In this document: positions 33,208-44,683 of the stretch, piece by piece
How the letters are laid out: each line of letters starts with the position of its first letter
Position numbering within the stretch: the first letter of the stretch is position 1
Source of the DNA: Caulobacter sp. FWC2
Lineage (GTDB): Bacteria > Pseudomonadota > Alphaproteobacteria > Caulobacterales > Caulobacteraceae
Assembly: GCF_002742625.1 (NCBI RefSeq)
Contig: NZ_PEBF01000001.1
Coordinates: forward strand, 3,596,001 to 3,660,000
Direction: 5' to 3'
DNA length: 64,000 nucleotides
Notes under the pieces: generated by a model
Database searches by the model: none
The model's input: only the letters and a program-made list of their open reading frames with translations
What the model was told of the DNA's origin: nothing
Translations under genes and position numbers: made by a program

Positions 33208-34044
33208 ATGGCGAACGCCCTCTTCCTCGCTCTCGCGCTCTTCGCCCAGGACGGCCAGGCCAGCCAGTCGCCCAATGCGCCGCCGACCGACGAGTACGGC
33301 TATGTCGCCTGGTGCTACGGCGCCCTGGGCGGCTACGCGAACCTGTACGACCGCGTGATGCCGGAGGTGACGCGGATCGAGAAGGCGTTCCCGGGTCCCG
33401 ACGGCGTGGCCGCCTCCCTGAAGACCTATCCGGAAATGCGCGAGCAGGCCCAGAAGGACCTCAAGGTCTTCGCCTCGGCGATCACGGCGGCCGAAAAGGC
33501 CAGCCCGCGTCCGATCTCGGAATATGGCGGCGCCCAGGTCAAGCGCGGCCAGTCCGTCTGGCAAGGCGCCGACACCGTCGACAAGGCCCGCCTGGCCCAG
33601 ATGTGGATGAGCTGGAGCCCGCCCGGCGACTGCGAGAAGCGCGCCAAGGCGCTGGAAACCCGCTCGACCATCCTGGGCAGGGCCCTGAACTACAACAACG
33701 CCGCCGCGGCCACCAAGGTCGAGACCACGCCGGAAACGTCGAACCCCGCGTTCGACGCCACGCCCTCGGCCGCCCCGGCGCCGGCAGCGCCGCCGGCCCA
33801 GGATCCCACCCCGGTCGCCACGCCCGCGCCGAAGCCCTCGGCCGCCAAGCCGGTGCCGACGAAGAAGGCCGAAGCCAAGCCGGTCGCCGCCGCCAAGCCG
33901 CTGACCAAGGCTCCGGCCGCTAAACTGCCGCCCATCGGCGGCAACGAGGTGATCGTCGATCCAGCTAATCCCGTCCCCTGCGCCGGCAGCCTCGTCCCCG
34001 CCAAGCGCGGCGGACGCGACGTGCTGATCTGCAAGGCGGATTGA
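33208..34044 (+). CDS. predicted exported protein with proline/alanine/lysine-rich tail
   Basis: This encodes 278 residues. A short signal-like start (LFLALALFAQDGQASQ) leads to a globular part of about 150 residues with paired cysteines (VAWCYGALGG and PPGDCEKRA), then a long low-complexity tail rich in Ala, Pro and Lys (PKPSAAKPVPTKKAEAKPVA) and a last segment with two cysteines (PCAGSL, LICKAD). I recognise no family. Lysine- and proline-rich tails of this kind occur in proteins that bind peptidoglycan or DNA, but nothing here proves that. It ends just before a double-hairpin repeat. Confidence 0.7.
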   Translation: MANALFLALALFAQDGQASQSPNAPPTDEYGYVAWCYGALGGYANLYDRVMPEVTRIEKAFPGPDGVAASLKTYPEMREQAQKDLKVFASAITAAEKASPRPISEYGGAQVKRGQSVWQGADTVDKARLAQMWMSWSPPGDCEKRAKALETRSTILGRALNYNNAAAATKVETTPETSNPAFDATPSAAPAPAAPPAQDPTPVATPAPKPSAAKPVPTKKAEAKPVAAAKPLTKAPAAKLPPIGGNEVIVDPANPVPCAGSLVPAKRGGRDVLICKAD

Positions 34045-34050
34045 CGGCTA

Positions 34051-34168
34051 CTAGAGCCTGTCCCGTTTAGATGAGACCACCTAAACGGGATAAACAGGCT
34101 CTAGAATCAAACATTTAGAGCCCTTTTGAACGCTTTAGATGACCCCATCTAAAGCTAAAGGGCTCTAG
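34051..34168. repeat. intergenic double-hairpin repeat with GANTC (copy B)
   Basis: The first hairpin has arms CTAGAGCCTGT and ACAGGCTCTAG (34051-34104) with an inner CCCGTTTAG/CTAAACGGG stem. The second has TAGAGCCCTTT and AAAGGGCTCTA (34115-34168) with an inner GCTTTAGATG/CATCTAAAGC stem. GAATC at 34104-34108, a CcrM methylation site, lies between them. The right end supplies the stop codon of the GH1 gene. Confidence 0.8.
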
Positions 34169-35601
34169 GCCGGCAGCAAACCGTTACCGGCCAAGGCCTT
34201 GAACCAGGAATAGGACGCCTTCGGCGTTCGCACGCCCGTCTTGCGGTCCATCGCCACCAGGCCGAACTTCGAGGTGTAGCCCAGGTCCCATTCGAAATTG
34301 TCGATCAGGGTCCACTCGAAATAGCCGCGCACGTCGCAGCCCGCCTCGCGCGCGGCCAGCACCGCTTCCAGATGACGGCGCAGGTAGGTGATGCGGAACT
34401 GGTCATCCAGGATCGCCGGGCCGCTCCCGAACGGATCAGAGCACCCGTTCTCGGTCACCATCATCCTGGGCGCGCCGTACTCACGACGCACGCGGTCCAG
34501 GGTCTCGAACAGGCCCGAGGGATCGATGTGGCGGCCGAAGGCGTCCAGCTCCGCGCCCCTGGGCGGATTGGCCGGGGCGATCTTGCTGGGCGAGGACAGG
34601 TCCAGCCGCACATAGGCCGGGGCGTAATAATTCACCCCCAGGAAATCGACCGGCTGGCGAACCGTCTTCAGGTCGCCATCCTGGATGACGCCCTTCAAGA
34701 GATCGTCCATGTCCTTCGGATAGGTCCCCTTGAACAGGGGATCCAGCCACGCCTTGTTCCACAGCGCGTCGAGCCCGTCGGCGGCCAGGCGGTTCCAGAA
34801 CAACCCGCCCGCCGGCCGGCAGGGCTGCAGCGCCATGGTCGTGCCGACCTGAAGATCGCCTTGAGCAGCCCTTAGCGCCCGCATGGCCAGGCCTTGGCCC
34901 AGGTTCATGTGGTGGACGACCTTGCCCAGCAGGTTGATGTCCTTCAGCCCCGGGGCGTGCTCGCCCAGCACGTGACCGAAGACGGCGTGCACGGCCGCCT
35001 CATTGAGGATGATGTAGTTCTTCAGCCGATCGCCCAGCTTGTCGACGACCGCGTGAGCGTAGTCGGCGAAGCGCAAGGCGGTGTCGCGATTGGCCCAGCC
35101 GCCCTTGTCTTGCAGGCCTTGAGGCAGATCCCAGTGGAACAGGGTCGCGTACGGCGAGATCCCCTTGGCCAGCAGAGCGTCGACCAGCTTCGAATAGTGG
35201 TCGAGACCGGCGGCGTTCACCGTCCTCCCCCCGGTCGGCATCACACGCGACCAGCTGATCGAGAAGCGATAGGCGGAAAGGCCCGCACCGGCGATCAGGT
35301 CGACATCCTCCTGAAAGCGGCGATAGCTGTCGGTGGCCACGGTGGCGTCGGACTTGTCCTTCACATGGCCCGGGACCTTCTCGAACAGATCCCAGACGCT
35401 GGGTCCGCGCCCGTCGACGGCCTGCGAGCCCTCGGTCTGGAAGGCGGCTGTCGCCACGCCCCAGACGAAGTCCTTGGGAAACTGTCGGCTCCTGGGTTTG
35501 AGGTCGGTCTCGTGTCCGCCCTCGCAGCCCGACAGACCCATGGCCGCGCTGCCCAAGGCTAGCGCGCCGAGCGCTCGGCGGCTGACGCCTGAACGTTCCA
35601 T
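34165..35601 (-). CDS. GH1 beta-glucosidase, exported lipoprotein
   Basis: This encodes 478 residues from ATG 35601, with GGAGGGG upstream. The N-terminus has a twin-arginine pair and lipobox (SRRALGALALGSAAMGLSGC), so it is probably a Tat-exported lipoprotein. GH1 blocks follow: FVWGVATAAFQTEGS, YRFSISWSRVMPTG, ILNEAAVHA with the acid/base Glu (Ala-Ala replaces the usual Pro after it), MVTENGCSDP with the nucleophile Glu, and GYFEWTLIDNFEW. It hydrolyses beta-linked glucosides in the periplasm or at the outer membrane. Confidence 0.93.
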   Translation of the reverse strand: MERSGVSRRALGALALGSAAMGLSGCEGGHETDLKPRSRQFPKDFVWGVATAAFQTEGSQAVDGRGPSVWDLFEKVPGHVKDKSDATVATDSYRRFQEDVDLIAGAGLSAYRFSISWSRVMPTGGRTVNAAGLDHYSKLVDALLAKGISPYATLFHWDLPQGLQDKGGWANRDTALRFADYAHAVVDKLGDRLKNYIILNEAAVHAVFGHVLGEHAPGLKDINLLGKVVHHMNLGQGLAMRALRAAQGDLQVGTTMALQPCRPAGGLFWNRLAADGLDALWNKAWLDPLFKGTYPKDMDDLLKGVIQDGDLKTVRQPVDFLGVNYYAPAYVRLDLSSPSKIAPANPPRGAELDAFGRHIDPSGLFETLDRVRREYGAPRMMVTENGCSDPFGSGPAILDDQFRITYLRRHLEAVLAAREAGCDVRGYFEWTLIDNFEWDLGYTSKFGLVAMDRKTGVRTPKASYSWFKALAGNGLLPA

Positions 35602-35673
35602 CGTCCCCTCCTCTTATCGTTGGGACGGAAGATGCGGCCGGGGCGTCGGCTTGGCTAGTTCTCGTGGCGGAAG

Positions 35674-37839
35674 CTAGCGAACCTTGGCCGCCTCGCGCAC
35701 GCCCGCGATGGCGTCGGCGGGCATTGGGCGGCCCAGCAGGAAACCCTGGAACTCGCTGCAGCCCAGCTTCACCAGCGCGTCGAACTGGCCTCGAGTCTCA
35801 ACGCCTTCGGCCGTGGTCTTCAGGCCAAGGGATTTGGCCAGGCTGACGATCGCCGAGGCGACGGCCATGCTCTCGGTGTTGCCCGGCAGGCTTGAAACGA
35901 ACGAGCGATCAATCTTCAACTTGTCGATCGGATGGCGACGCAGATAGCTCAGGCTGGCATAGCCGGTGCCGAAGTCGTCGAGGGCCAGACGGAAGCCCAG
36001 GCGCTTGAGGCGACGCAGAGCCTCATGGACGCCGTCGCTGTCCTTCAGCAGAGCCGTCTCGGTGATCTCCAGCATGAAAACGTCCGCGCGGGCCCCGGTC
36101 TCGGCCAGGGTGGCGACCATCTCGTCCACGAAGCCGGGGCTGGACAGCTGGATGGCCGAGACATTGACCGACACCTCCAGGCCCGACCAGCGCAGACTGT
36201 CGTAGCAGGCGCGCCGGAATACGGCCGCCCCGACCAGGCCGATCAGGCCGCAGGACTCGGCCAGCGGAATGAAGATGGCCGGCGAGATTTCGCCGCGTTC
36301 CGGATGGGTCCAGCGGGCCAGGGCCTCGACCCCGATCATCGCGCCGCGCACGTCGGTCAGCGGCTGATAGGCGACGTTGAGCGCCTCGCTTTCAAGGGCC
36401 GCGCGGAGGTCCCGCTCCAAGCCCTTCCGCAAGCGCAGGGCGGCGTCCATCTCGGGCTCGAAGAAGGTGAAGCGGCCGCGGCCTGCTTCCTTGGCGCGGT
36501 ACAGGGCGACGTCGGCCTGGCGCAGCAGCTCGGCCTGGCCTTGCTCGGCGTCCGACACCACCGCCACGCCCACCGAACAGGAAAGCTCGGCGCGGCCGAT
36601 CGAGAGATCCACCTCGCCCGACAGGCCGTCGACCACGCGCTGGGCCAGGGTGGCCGCGCCGGACGGGGTGGTGTCGGGTTGGATGATCGCGAACTCGTCG
36701 CCGCCCAGGCGGCAGATGGTGTCGGTCTCGCGGCAGATCCCTACCAGCCGGCGGGCGACCTCGCGGATCAGCTGGTCGCCGGCGTCGTGGCCATAGCTGT
36801 CATTGACCTCCTTGAACCGGTCGAGGTCGATGCACAGCACGCCCAGATGGCCCGGCTTCCGGCGCAGCAAGGCGTGGGCGTGGATCAGGCGGTCGGTGAA
36901 CAGGGTGCGGTTGGCCAGCCCCGTCAGCGGATCGTGCAGCGCCAGGTGCTTGGCCTCGGCCTCGCTGAGCAGCAGCTTCTTGGCCGCGCGTCGGGTGACG
37001 CGGAACAGCAGGAACGAGCCGACCGCCGCAGCCAGCACGGCCAGGGCCAGCATCGGCGAGGCCGACTTCATCAACTCTTCGCCCGGCCGGCGCGGCGTCC
37101 ACCGCAGGACGACACGGCGTCCGTCCGCGGCCTTGCCCATCACGGCTTGGCCGGCGTCGGTGCGGATCGCGTCCGGCTTGACCACCTCGATATGGGCGTC
37201 GTGGAGCAGGAAGCGTTCGGAGAAGGTCTTGATGACGCTGTTGGCCACCGGGACGCCGGTCACCAGCAGCGGGGCGCGGGCCCCGCGGGTCTTGGCCTTC
37301 AAGTCCGGGCGGATCAGCGAGACGGTGATCAACACGGGCTCGTCGCCGATCAGTTCGACGCGGCTCGTATGGACGGCGCGAAGCTCAGCGACCTTCTTTG
37401 GGTTGGTCTCGATCTTGCGGATGGCGTCGACCAGGCGCCCGGTCGGCGCGGCGTATCGGGCATAGGCTTCCGGCGCGACGTCCTTACCGTTGAGGTGGCC
37501 GTAGATCGGCTTGCCGTCGGCATCGAGAACGAAGACGACCTTGTAGCCCAGGGCTCCGCCCAGCGAGGCGCCGATGTTCTGGCTGGCCCAGGCCGGATCA
37601 TACTGGTTGTCCAGCTTGATGATCGCCTCGTCCCAGATGACGTAGGGATTGAGAGCGGTCTGCACCTCTTTGCCGCGCTGGCGCAGGCCGTTGCCGACCA
37701 GGGTCTGCTCGTATTGGCGCTCACGCACGTCGGCGTGGCGGGTGGCCACGGTCAAGGCGACACCGGCAAGCAGAATCATGCCCGCCGCCATGCTGGCGAT
37801 CAGGCCAAAGATCTTGAGCTCGATGTTCCTGCGATCCAT
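35674..37839 (-). CDS. CHASE4-GGDEF-EAL cyclic-di-GMP protein
   Basis: This encodes 721 residues. A membrane helix near residues 10-32 and another near 265-285 flank a periplasmic CHASE4-type sensor (NPYVIWDEAIIKLDNQYDPAW, YKVVFVLDADGKPIYG). The GGDEF domain (about 300-455) has DPLTGLANRTLF and the intact RLGGDEFAII. The EAL domain (about 470-715) has an intact GVEALARW, DDFGTGYASLSYL and KLKIDRSFV. Both catalytic sites look complete, so it could make or break cyclic-di-GMP. The ligand is unknown. Confidence 0.94.
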   Translation of the reverse strand: MDRRNIELKIFGLIASMAAGMILLAGVALTVATRHADVRERQYEQTLVGNGLRQRGKEVQTALNPYVIWDEAIIKLDNQYDPAWASQNIGASLGGALGYKVVFVLDADGKPIYGHLNGKDVAPEAYARYAAPTGRLVDAIRKIETNPKKVAELRAVHTSRVELIGDEPVLITVSLIRPDLKAKTRGARAPLLVTGVPVANSVIKTFSERFLLHDAHIEVVKPDAIRTDAGQAVMGKAADGRRVVLRWTPRRPGEELMKSASPMLALAVLAAAVGSFLLFRVTRRAAKKLLLSEAEAKHLALHDPLTGLANRTLFTDRLIHAHALLRRKPGHLGVLCIDLDRFKEVNDSYGHDAGDQLIREVARRLVGICRETDTICRLGGDEFAIIQPDTTPSGAATLAQRVVDGLSGEVDLSIGRAELSCSVGVAVVSDAEQGQAELLRQADVALYRAKEAGRGRFTFFEPEMDAALRLRKGLERDLRAALESEALNVAYQPLTDVRGAMIGVEALARWTHPERGEISPAIFIPLAESCGLIGLVGAAVFRRACYDSLRWSGLEVSVNVSAIQLSSPGFVDEMVATLAETGARADVFMLEITETALLKDSDGVHEALRRLKRLGFRLALDDFGTGYASLSYLRRHPIDKLKIDRSFVSSLPGNTESMAVASAIVSLAKSLGLKTTAEGVETRGQFDALVKLGCSEFQGFLLGRPMPADAIAGVREAAKVR

Positions 37840-37876
37840 CCCACTCCCCGGAGATGGCTACATCCTTCATGGGAAC

Positions 37877-37901
37877 GGTTGCGGAAATCCTTACCGCAAC
37901 C
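37877..37901 (-). terminator. hairpin downstream of the methionine operon
   Basis: GGTTGCGG (37877-37884) and CCGCAACC (37894-37901) form an 8-bp stem about 70 bases past the end of metH. No T-run is seen, so a role as terminator or transcript-end stabiliser is tentative. Confidence 0.4.
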
Positions 37902-37971
37902 GCACAGTGGACGATTTACCGCACACCGTTACGCGATTTGGGTTTCGCTCCCCCGCAAGGAGGAGGATCCC

Positions 37972-40641
<2,670 letters not shown>

Positions 40642-40654
40642 AAGTGGGTCTCGC

Positions 40655-40779
40655 GCCCCTCCCCTTGATGGGGAGGGGTAGGGGTGGGGTGACGCGGCGG
40701 TCAATGACGACCACGGCGCTCAATTCTGAAACGCTGCCACCCCCATCCCTGCCCTTCCCCCATCAAAATGGGGAAGGGA
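40655..40779. repeat. GC-rich hairpin element between the two metH genes
   Basis: CCCCTCCCC, TTGAT, GGGGAGGGG (40656-40678) and CCCTTCCCC, GGGGAAGGG (40752-40778) are end hairpins. GGGGTAGGGGTGGGG near 40674-40691 roughly complements CCACCCCCATCCC near 40738-40750. The plan is the same as the element at 24826-24953 although the sequence differs. It fills most of the 161-base gap inside the otherwise overlapping methionine operon. Confidence 0.6.
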
Positions 40780-40802
40780 AAGAAGAGAGGCCGCGAAAGC
40801 TC

Positions 40803-41894
40803 CTACGCCAACTCGAACGGTTCGAGCCCCGCCAGGCGCATGGCCTTTGGGCGCTCGGGAATGGCGCGCGGCGCGACGCCGCGCACTTCGTCGGCCACAT
40901 GGCGGATGTGGTCCGGCGTCATGCCGCAGCAGCCGCCCAGGATGTTAACGAGACCGTCCTTGGCCCACTCATGGAGGGCGTGGCCGGTCTCATGCGGCTC
41001 CTCGTCGTACTGGCCCATGGCGTTGGGCAGGCCGGCGTTGGGATAGGCCGCGACCAGGGTGTCGGCGATGCGGGCCATCTCGGCGATGTGCGGGCGCATC
41101 AAATCAGCGCCCAGCGCGCAGTTGAAGCCCACCGCGAACGGCTTGCAGTGTTTGATCGAGTTCCAGAACGCCTCTGCCGTCTGGCCCGACAGCGTACGGC
41201 CCGAGCGGTCGGTGATGGTGCCGCTGATCCAGATCGGCAGCTCCTCATGGCCCTCGTCGCGCAGGTCGAGGATGGCCTTGATCGCGGCCTTGCAGTTCAG
41301 GGTGTCGGTGATGGTCTCGATCAGGAAGAGGTCCACGCCGCCCTTGTAGAGCGCGTCCACCTGCTGGCGGTACGCCGCGTAGACTTGGTCGAAGGTTACC
41401 TTCCGCGCGCCAGGATCGTTCACGTCCGACGACATCGAGAGCATGACGTTCAGCGGCCCGATCGAGCCGGCGATGAACTTCGGGCTAGCCGGGTTTTCGG
41501 CGTTCCAGCGGTCGGCCACTGAGCGGCCGATCTTCGCGCCTTCGAAATTGATGTCCCAGACGTCCTGCTCGCCCAGGTGATAGTCGGCCTGAGCAATCGT
41601 GGTGCCCGAGAAGGTGTTGGTCTCGGAGATGTCGGCGCCGGCGGCGAAATAGGCGTCGTGAAGTTCCGCCACGAGATCCGGCCGGGTCAGGCACAGGATG
41701 TCGTTATTGCCCTTCATCTGGCCGTTGTAGTCGGCGAAGCGATCGGCGCGGTAGTCGGCCTCGGTCAGCCCCTTCTTCTGGAACATCACGCCCCAGGAGC
41801 CGTCCAGGATCAGGATCTTCTGCTTGGCAGCGGCCTTGAGGGCGGCGACGCGGCCAGCTCTCGTGGAAATGTCGCGGATGGACAGGTCGGTCAT
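40803..41894 (-). CDS. metH: methionine synthase, homocysteine-binding part (split MetH)
   Basis: This encodes 363 residues from ATG 41894, with GGAG 7 bases upstream, overlapping the beta-lactamase stop (ATGA). It is the Hcy S-methyltransferase barrel: ILILDGSWGVMFQKKGLTEADYR, ETNTFSGTTIAQADYHL, and zinc ligands FNCALG and GGCCGMTPDHI. It activates homocysteine for transfer of the methyl group held by the cobalamin part encoded next. It ends LAGLEPFELA, equivalent to the linker of the one-piece enzyme. Confidence 0.94.
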   Translation of the reverse strand: MTDLSIRDISTRAGRVAALKAAAKQKILILDGSWGVMFQKKGLTEADYRADRFADYNGQMKGNNDILCLTRPDLVAELHDAYFAAGADISETNTFSGTTIAQADYHLGEQDVWDINFEGAKIGRSVADRWNAENPASPKFIAGSIGPLNVMLSMSSDVNDPGARKVTFDQVYAAYRQQVDALYKGGVDLFLIETITDTLNCKAAIKAILDLRDEGHEELPIWISGTITDRSGRTLSGQTAEAFWNSIKHCKPFAVGFNCALGADLMRPHIAEMARIADTLVAAYPNAGLPNAMGQYDEEPHETGHALHEWAKDGLVNILGGCCGMTPDHIRHVADEVRGVAPRAIPERPKAMRLAGLEPFELA

Positions 41895-42766
41895 CGCTTT
41901 ACTCCGGGAGCGGCGGCCTGCTGGCGCGCCAGTTCCTGGTTGAACTGGCCTTCATAGGCGTCGACAAAGCGGGAGAGCTCGGTCGGGTCGACGAAGGCGT
42001 TGGGGTCGCCCCGCAGCAGCTTCTGGCGCTTGGCCAGCAGGTCGCCCTGCTCCTCGTGGCTGGGCAGCATGACGTCGGTCGGGATGGCGCGCATCGCCGC
42101 GAAGCTCGCGCGATAGTCGGCGACGATGTCGCGGTAGGTCTTGTTACCGATCAGCTGGTTGCCGGCCACCGACAGTGAGCACGGGAACGTCACGTTCAGC
42201 GGACGGCCCTTCTCGGTCACCTGCGTCGTCCAGGTGGTGCAGCCGATCGTATGGCCCGGCGTCAGGTGGGCGATCAGCGCGGTCTCGCCCAGCTTCAGCT
42301 TCGCCCCGTCGCCGAAGCCCTTGTCGACCTTCACGGCCGGAAACGGCGTCAGGCCATTGTCGTTGTCGCCGAAGTGCTGCCCCTTCTCCAGGGCCGGTTC
42401 GTCGGCGCGCGAGGCCCAGACCTTGGCGGTCGGAATGTCGGCCTTCAGCTGGGCCAGACCGCCGGCGTGGTCGAAGTGGGCGTGGGTGTTGATCAGGATC
42501 TTAACGTCGGCCAGCTGGAAGCCCAGGGTGGCGATATTGCGCTCGATCAGCTTGGCGCCCTCGGCCGAGGGGCCGCTGTCCAACAGCACGTGACCCTGCG
42601 ACGAGGTGATCAGCCAGGCCGACAGCCCCTCGGAGCCGACATAGTAGATGTTGCCGACCACGCGGTACGGGCGGATCGGCTTAGTCCAGTTGCTGTTGTC
42701 AGCGTGCGCCGCCGGGGCCGCGACGGCGGCCACGGCGAAGGCCAGGGCGATCAGGGTGCGTTTCAT
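41891..42766 (-). CDS. bla: class B3 metallo-beta-lactamase
   Basis: This encodes 291 residues from ATG 42766 with a signal peptide (TLIALAFAVAAVAAPAAHA). The zinc motif NTHAHFDHAGGLAQLK, HLTPGHTIGCTTW and a late MLPSHEEQGDLL supply the ligand set of subclass B3. It resembles the Caulobacter chromosomal enzyme (CAU-1/Mbl1b type) as I recall it, which hydrolyses beta-lactams in the periplasm. Its start overlaps the metF stop and its stop overlaps the first metH gene, each by ATGA, so it is translationally coupled within the methionine operon. Confidence 0.92.
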   Translation of the reverse strand: MKRTLIALAFAVAAVAAPAAHADNSNWTKPIRPYRVVGNIYYVGSEGLSAWLITSSQGHVLLDSGPSAEGAKLIERNIATLGFQLADVKILINTHAHFDHAGGLAQLKADIPTAKVWASRADEPALEKGQHFGDNDNGLTPFPAVKVDKGFGDGAKLKLGETALIAHLTPGHTIGCTTWTTQVTEKGRPLNVTFPCSLSVAGNQLIGNKTYRDIVADYRASFAAMRAIPTDVMLPSHEEQGDLLAKRQKLLRGDPNAFVDPTELSRFVDAYEGQFNQELARQQAAAPGVKR

Positions 42767-43707
42767 GCGGCGGCCTCCGCCGGGGCCGGCGCGGTCTCGC
42801 GAACGCCCAGCACGCGGCAGATCGCATAGACCAGATCGGCCCGGTTCAGGGTGTAGAAGTGGAAGTCCTCGAACCCCTGTTCCTGCAGCTTGGCGCACAT
42901 CTCGGCGGCGACCGAGCAGGCGATCAGGCGGCGGGTTTCAGCGTCATGCTCCAGACCGTCGAACAGGTTGCCCAACCACGACGGGATCGCCGTCTGGCAG
43001 GCCGCGGCCATCTTCTTCAGACCCGCGAAGTTGGTCACCGGCATGATCCCCGGCACGATCGGGATGGTGATCCCCGCAGCGCGGACCTTGTCGACGTAAC
43101 GCAGGAAGGCGTCCAGATCGAAGAAGAACTGGCTGATGCCCAGCGTCGCGCCAGCGTCGACCTTCTGCTTCAGCACGTCGATGTCATGCTCCAGCGACGG
43201 GCTTTCCGGGTGCTTCTCCGGATAGACGCCAACCAGCACCTCGAACGGCGCGATGCCGCGCAGGGCCTTGGTGAGCTCGGTGGCGTTGGCGTAGCCGTCG
43301 GCGCGCGGGACATAGACCCCGCCGATCCCGCCCTCGCCCGGAGGCGGGTCGCCGCGCAGCGAGACGATATGGCGCACGCCCGTCTCCCAGTACTCGCGGA
43401 TCACCTCGTCGACTTCGTCGCGGCTAGCGCCGACGCAGGTCAGGTGGGCGGCGGGCTTGAGATTGGTCTCGTCCAGGATGCGCTTGACGGTGCGGTGCGT
43501 ACGCTCGCGGGTCGAGCCGCCGGCGCCGTAGGTCACCGACACGAAAGCCGGATCCAGCGGGGCCAGGCGGGTGATCGCCTGCCACAGGCTCTCCTCCATC
43601 GCCGGGGTCTTGGGCGGGAAGAACTCGAACGAGACGCGCGGACGATAGGAGCGCTCGCCGGCGCGGGCGACGGGACCGATCACGCGGCGGGTGGGCGGAA
43701 GGGTCAT
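42763..43707 (-). CDS. metF: methylenetetrahydrofolate reductase
   Basis: This FAD enzyme makes methyl-tetrahydrofolate, the methyl donor used by MetH encoded downstream. It has 314 residues. Motifs include VSFEFFPPKTPAMEESLW, FVSVTYGAGGSTRERT, HLTCVGASRDEVDEVI, IVSLRGDPP, FFFDLDAFLRY and PGIMPVTNFAGLKKMA. Its start overlaps the stop of the ArsR-methyltransferase gene (ATGA) and its own stop overlaps the beta-lactamase start. Confidence 0.96.
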   Translation of the reverse strand: MTLPPTRRVIGPVARAGERSYRPRVSFEFFPPKTPAMEESLWQAITRLAPLDPAFVSVTYGAGGSTRERTHRTVKRILDETNLKPAAHLTCVGASRDEVDEVIREYWETGVRHIVSLRGDPPPGEGGIGGVYVPRADGYANATELTKALRGIAPFEVLVGVYPEKHPESPSLEHDIDVLKQKVDAGATLGISQFFFDLDAFLRYVDKVRAAGITIPIVPGIMPVTNFAGLKKMAAACQTAIPSWLGNLFDGLEHDAETRRLIACSVAAEMCAKLQEQGFEDFHFYTLNRADLVYAICRVLGVRETAPAPAEAAA

Positions 43708-44681
43708 GCGGCGTTCCTCTCGGCCACGGCGGCGACGGGTCGACGGGCCGTCCAGATCTTGACGGTCAGCCCCTCGTCGGTGGCCGGCGGCAGGGCGATA
43801 TTGCTTTCCAGCGCAAGGCCAGCGGCCTGCAGCCAGGTGACGATCTCAACGTCGTCGAAGCCCAGGCGCCTGTGCTGGTGCACCTCGCGCAGGAACTCGT
43901 GGTCATGCGGGGCGAAGTCGGCGATCAGCAACAGGCCGCCGGGCGTGACCAGCCGCGCGGCCTCGGCCACGGCATTGGCGGGGTCGGTCAGGTAGTGCAG
44001 GACCTGGTGGACGGTGACCAGATCGGCGCAGCCGCCCGGCAGGCCGGTGCGGAAGATGTCGCCGTGACGCAGCTCGCAACTGGCCAGGCCCGCCTTGGTC
44101 ACCTCGTCGCGGGCGATGTTCAGCATCTGCTGCGACAGGTCCAGGCCCAGGGCGTTGCTGACGCGCTTGCCCAGCAAGGTCAGCATACGGCCCGCGCCAG
44201 CGCCCAGGTCGACCATCTCGTCAAACGGCCCGTCCCCCGCTGCGCGCAGGATCGCCGCCTCGACCTCGGCCTCGTCGACATACAGCGAGCGGATTTCGTT
44301 CCAGCGCGCGGCGTTGCGGGCGAAATAGGCCTGGGCGTCGGTCGAGCGTTCGGCGCGCACGGCCGACAGCTTGTCGGCGTCCAGGCGCACGATCGGATCG
44401 GTGTCGTCGATCAGGTCAAGCGCTTGCTCCACAAGGAAGCGGCCCGGCGACTTGGCGGCCAGGCGGTAGAACACCCAGGCCCCATCCGGGAAGCGCTCGA
44501 CCAGGCCGGCTTCGGCCAGGAGCTTCAGGTGCCGCGAGACGCGCGGCTGGCTCTGATCGAGGATTCGGCACAGCTCAAGCACCGACAGCTCTTCGGCCGC
44601 CAGCAGCGCCAGCAGGCGCAGCCGCGTCGATTCGCCGGCGGCGCGCAGCACTTCGACAACCTGTTCGGCGGTGAGCTTCAT
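43704..44681 (-). CDS. ArsR-type regulator fused to a SAM-dependent methyltransferase (SahR-like)
   Basis: This encodes 325 residues. The N-terminal 95 residues form an ArsR-type winged helix (LRAAGESTRLRLLALLAAEELSVLELCRILDQSQPRVSRHLKLLAEAGLV). Residues about 140-310 form a methyltransferase with the SAM-binding motif VDLGAGAGRMLTLLG and late LHYLTDPANAVAEAARLVTPGG. ArsR-methyltransferase fusions at the head of metF/metH operons fit the SahR family, which responds to S-adenosylhomocysteine. Its start is 2 bases from a perfect 24-bp palindrome and has no visible Shine-Dalgarno, so it is probably autoregulated and may be leaderless. Confidence 0.88.
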   Translation of the reverse strand: MKLTAEQVVEVLRAAGESTRLRLLALLAAEELSVLELCRILDQSQPRVSRHLKLLAEAGLVERFPDGAWVFYRLAAKSPGRFLVEQALDLIDDTDPIVRLDADKLSAVRAERSTDAQAYFARNAARWNEIRSLYVDEAEVEAAILRAAGDGPFDEMVDLGAGAGRMLTLLGKRVSNALGLDLSQQMLNIARDEVTKAGLASCELRHGDIFRTGLPGGCADLVTVHQVLHYLTDPANAVAEAARLVTPGGLLLIADFAPHDHEFLREVHQHRRLGFDDVEIVTWLQAAGLALESNIALPPATDEGLTVKIWTARRPVAAVAERNAA

Positions 44682-44683
44682 GG

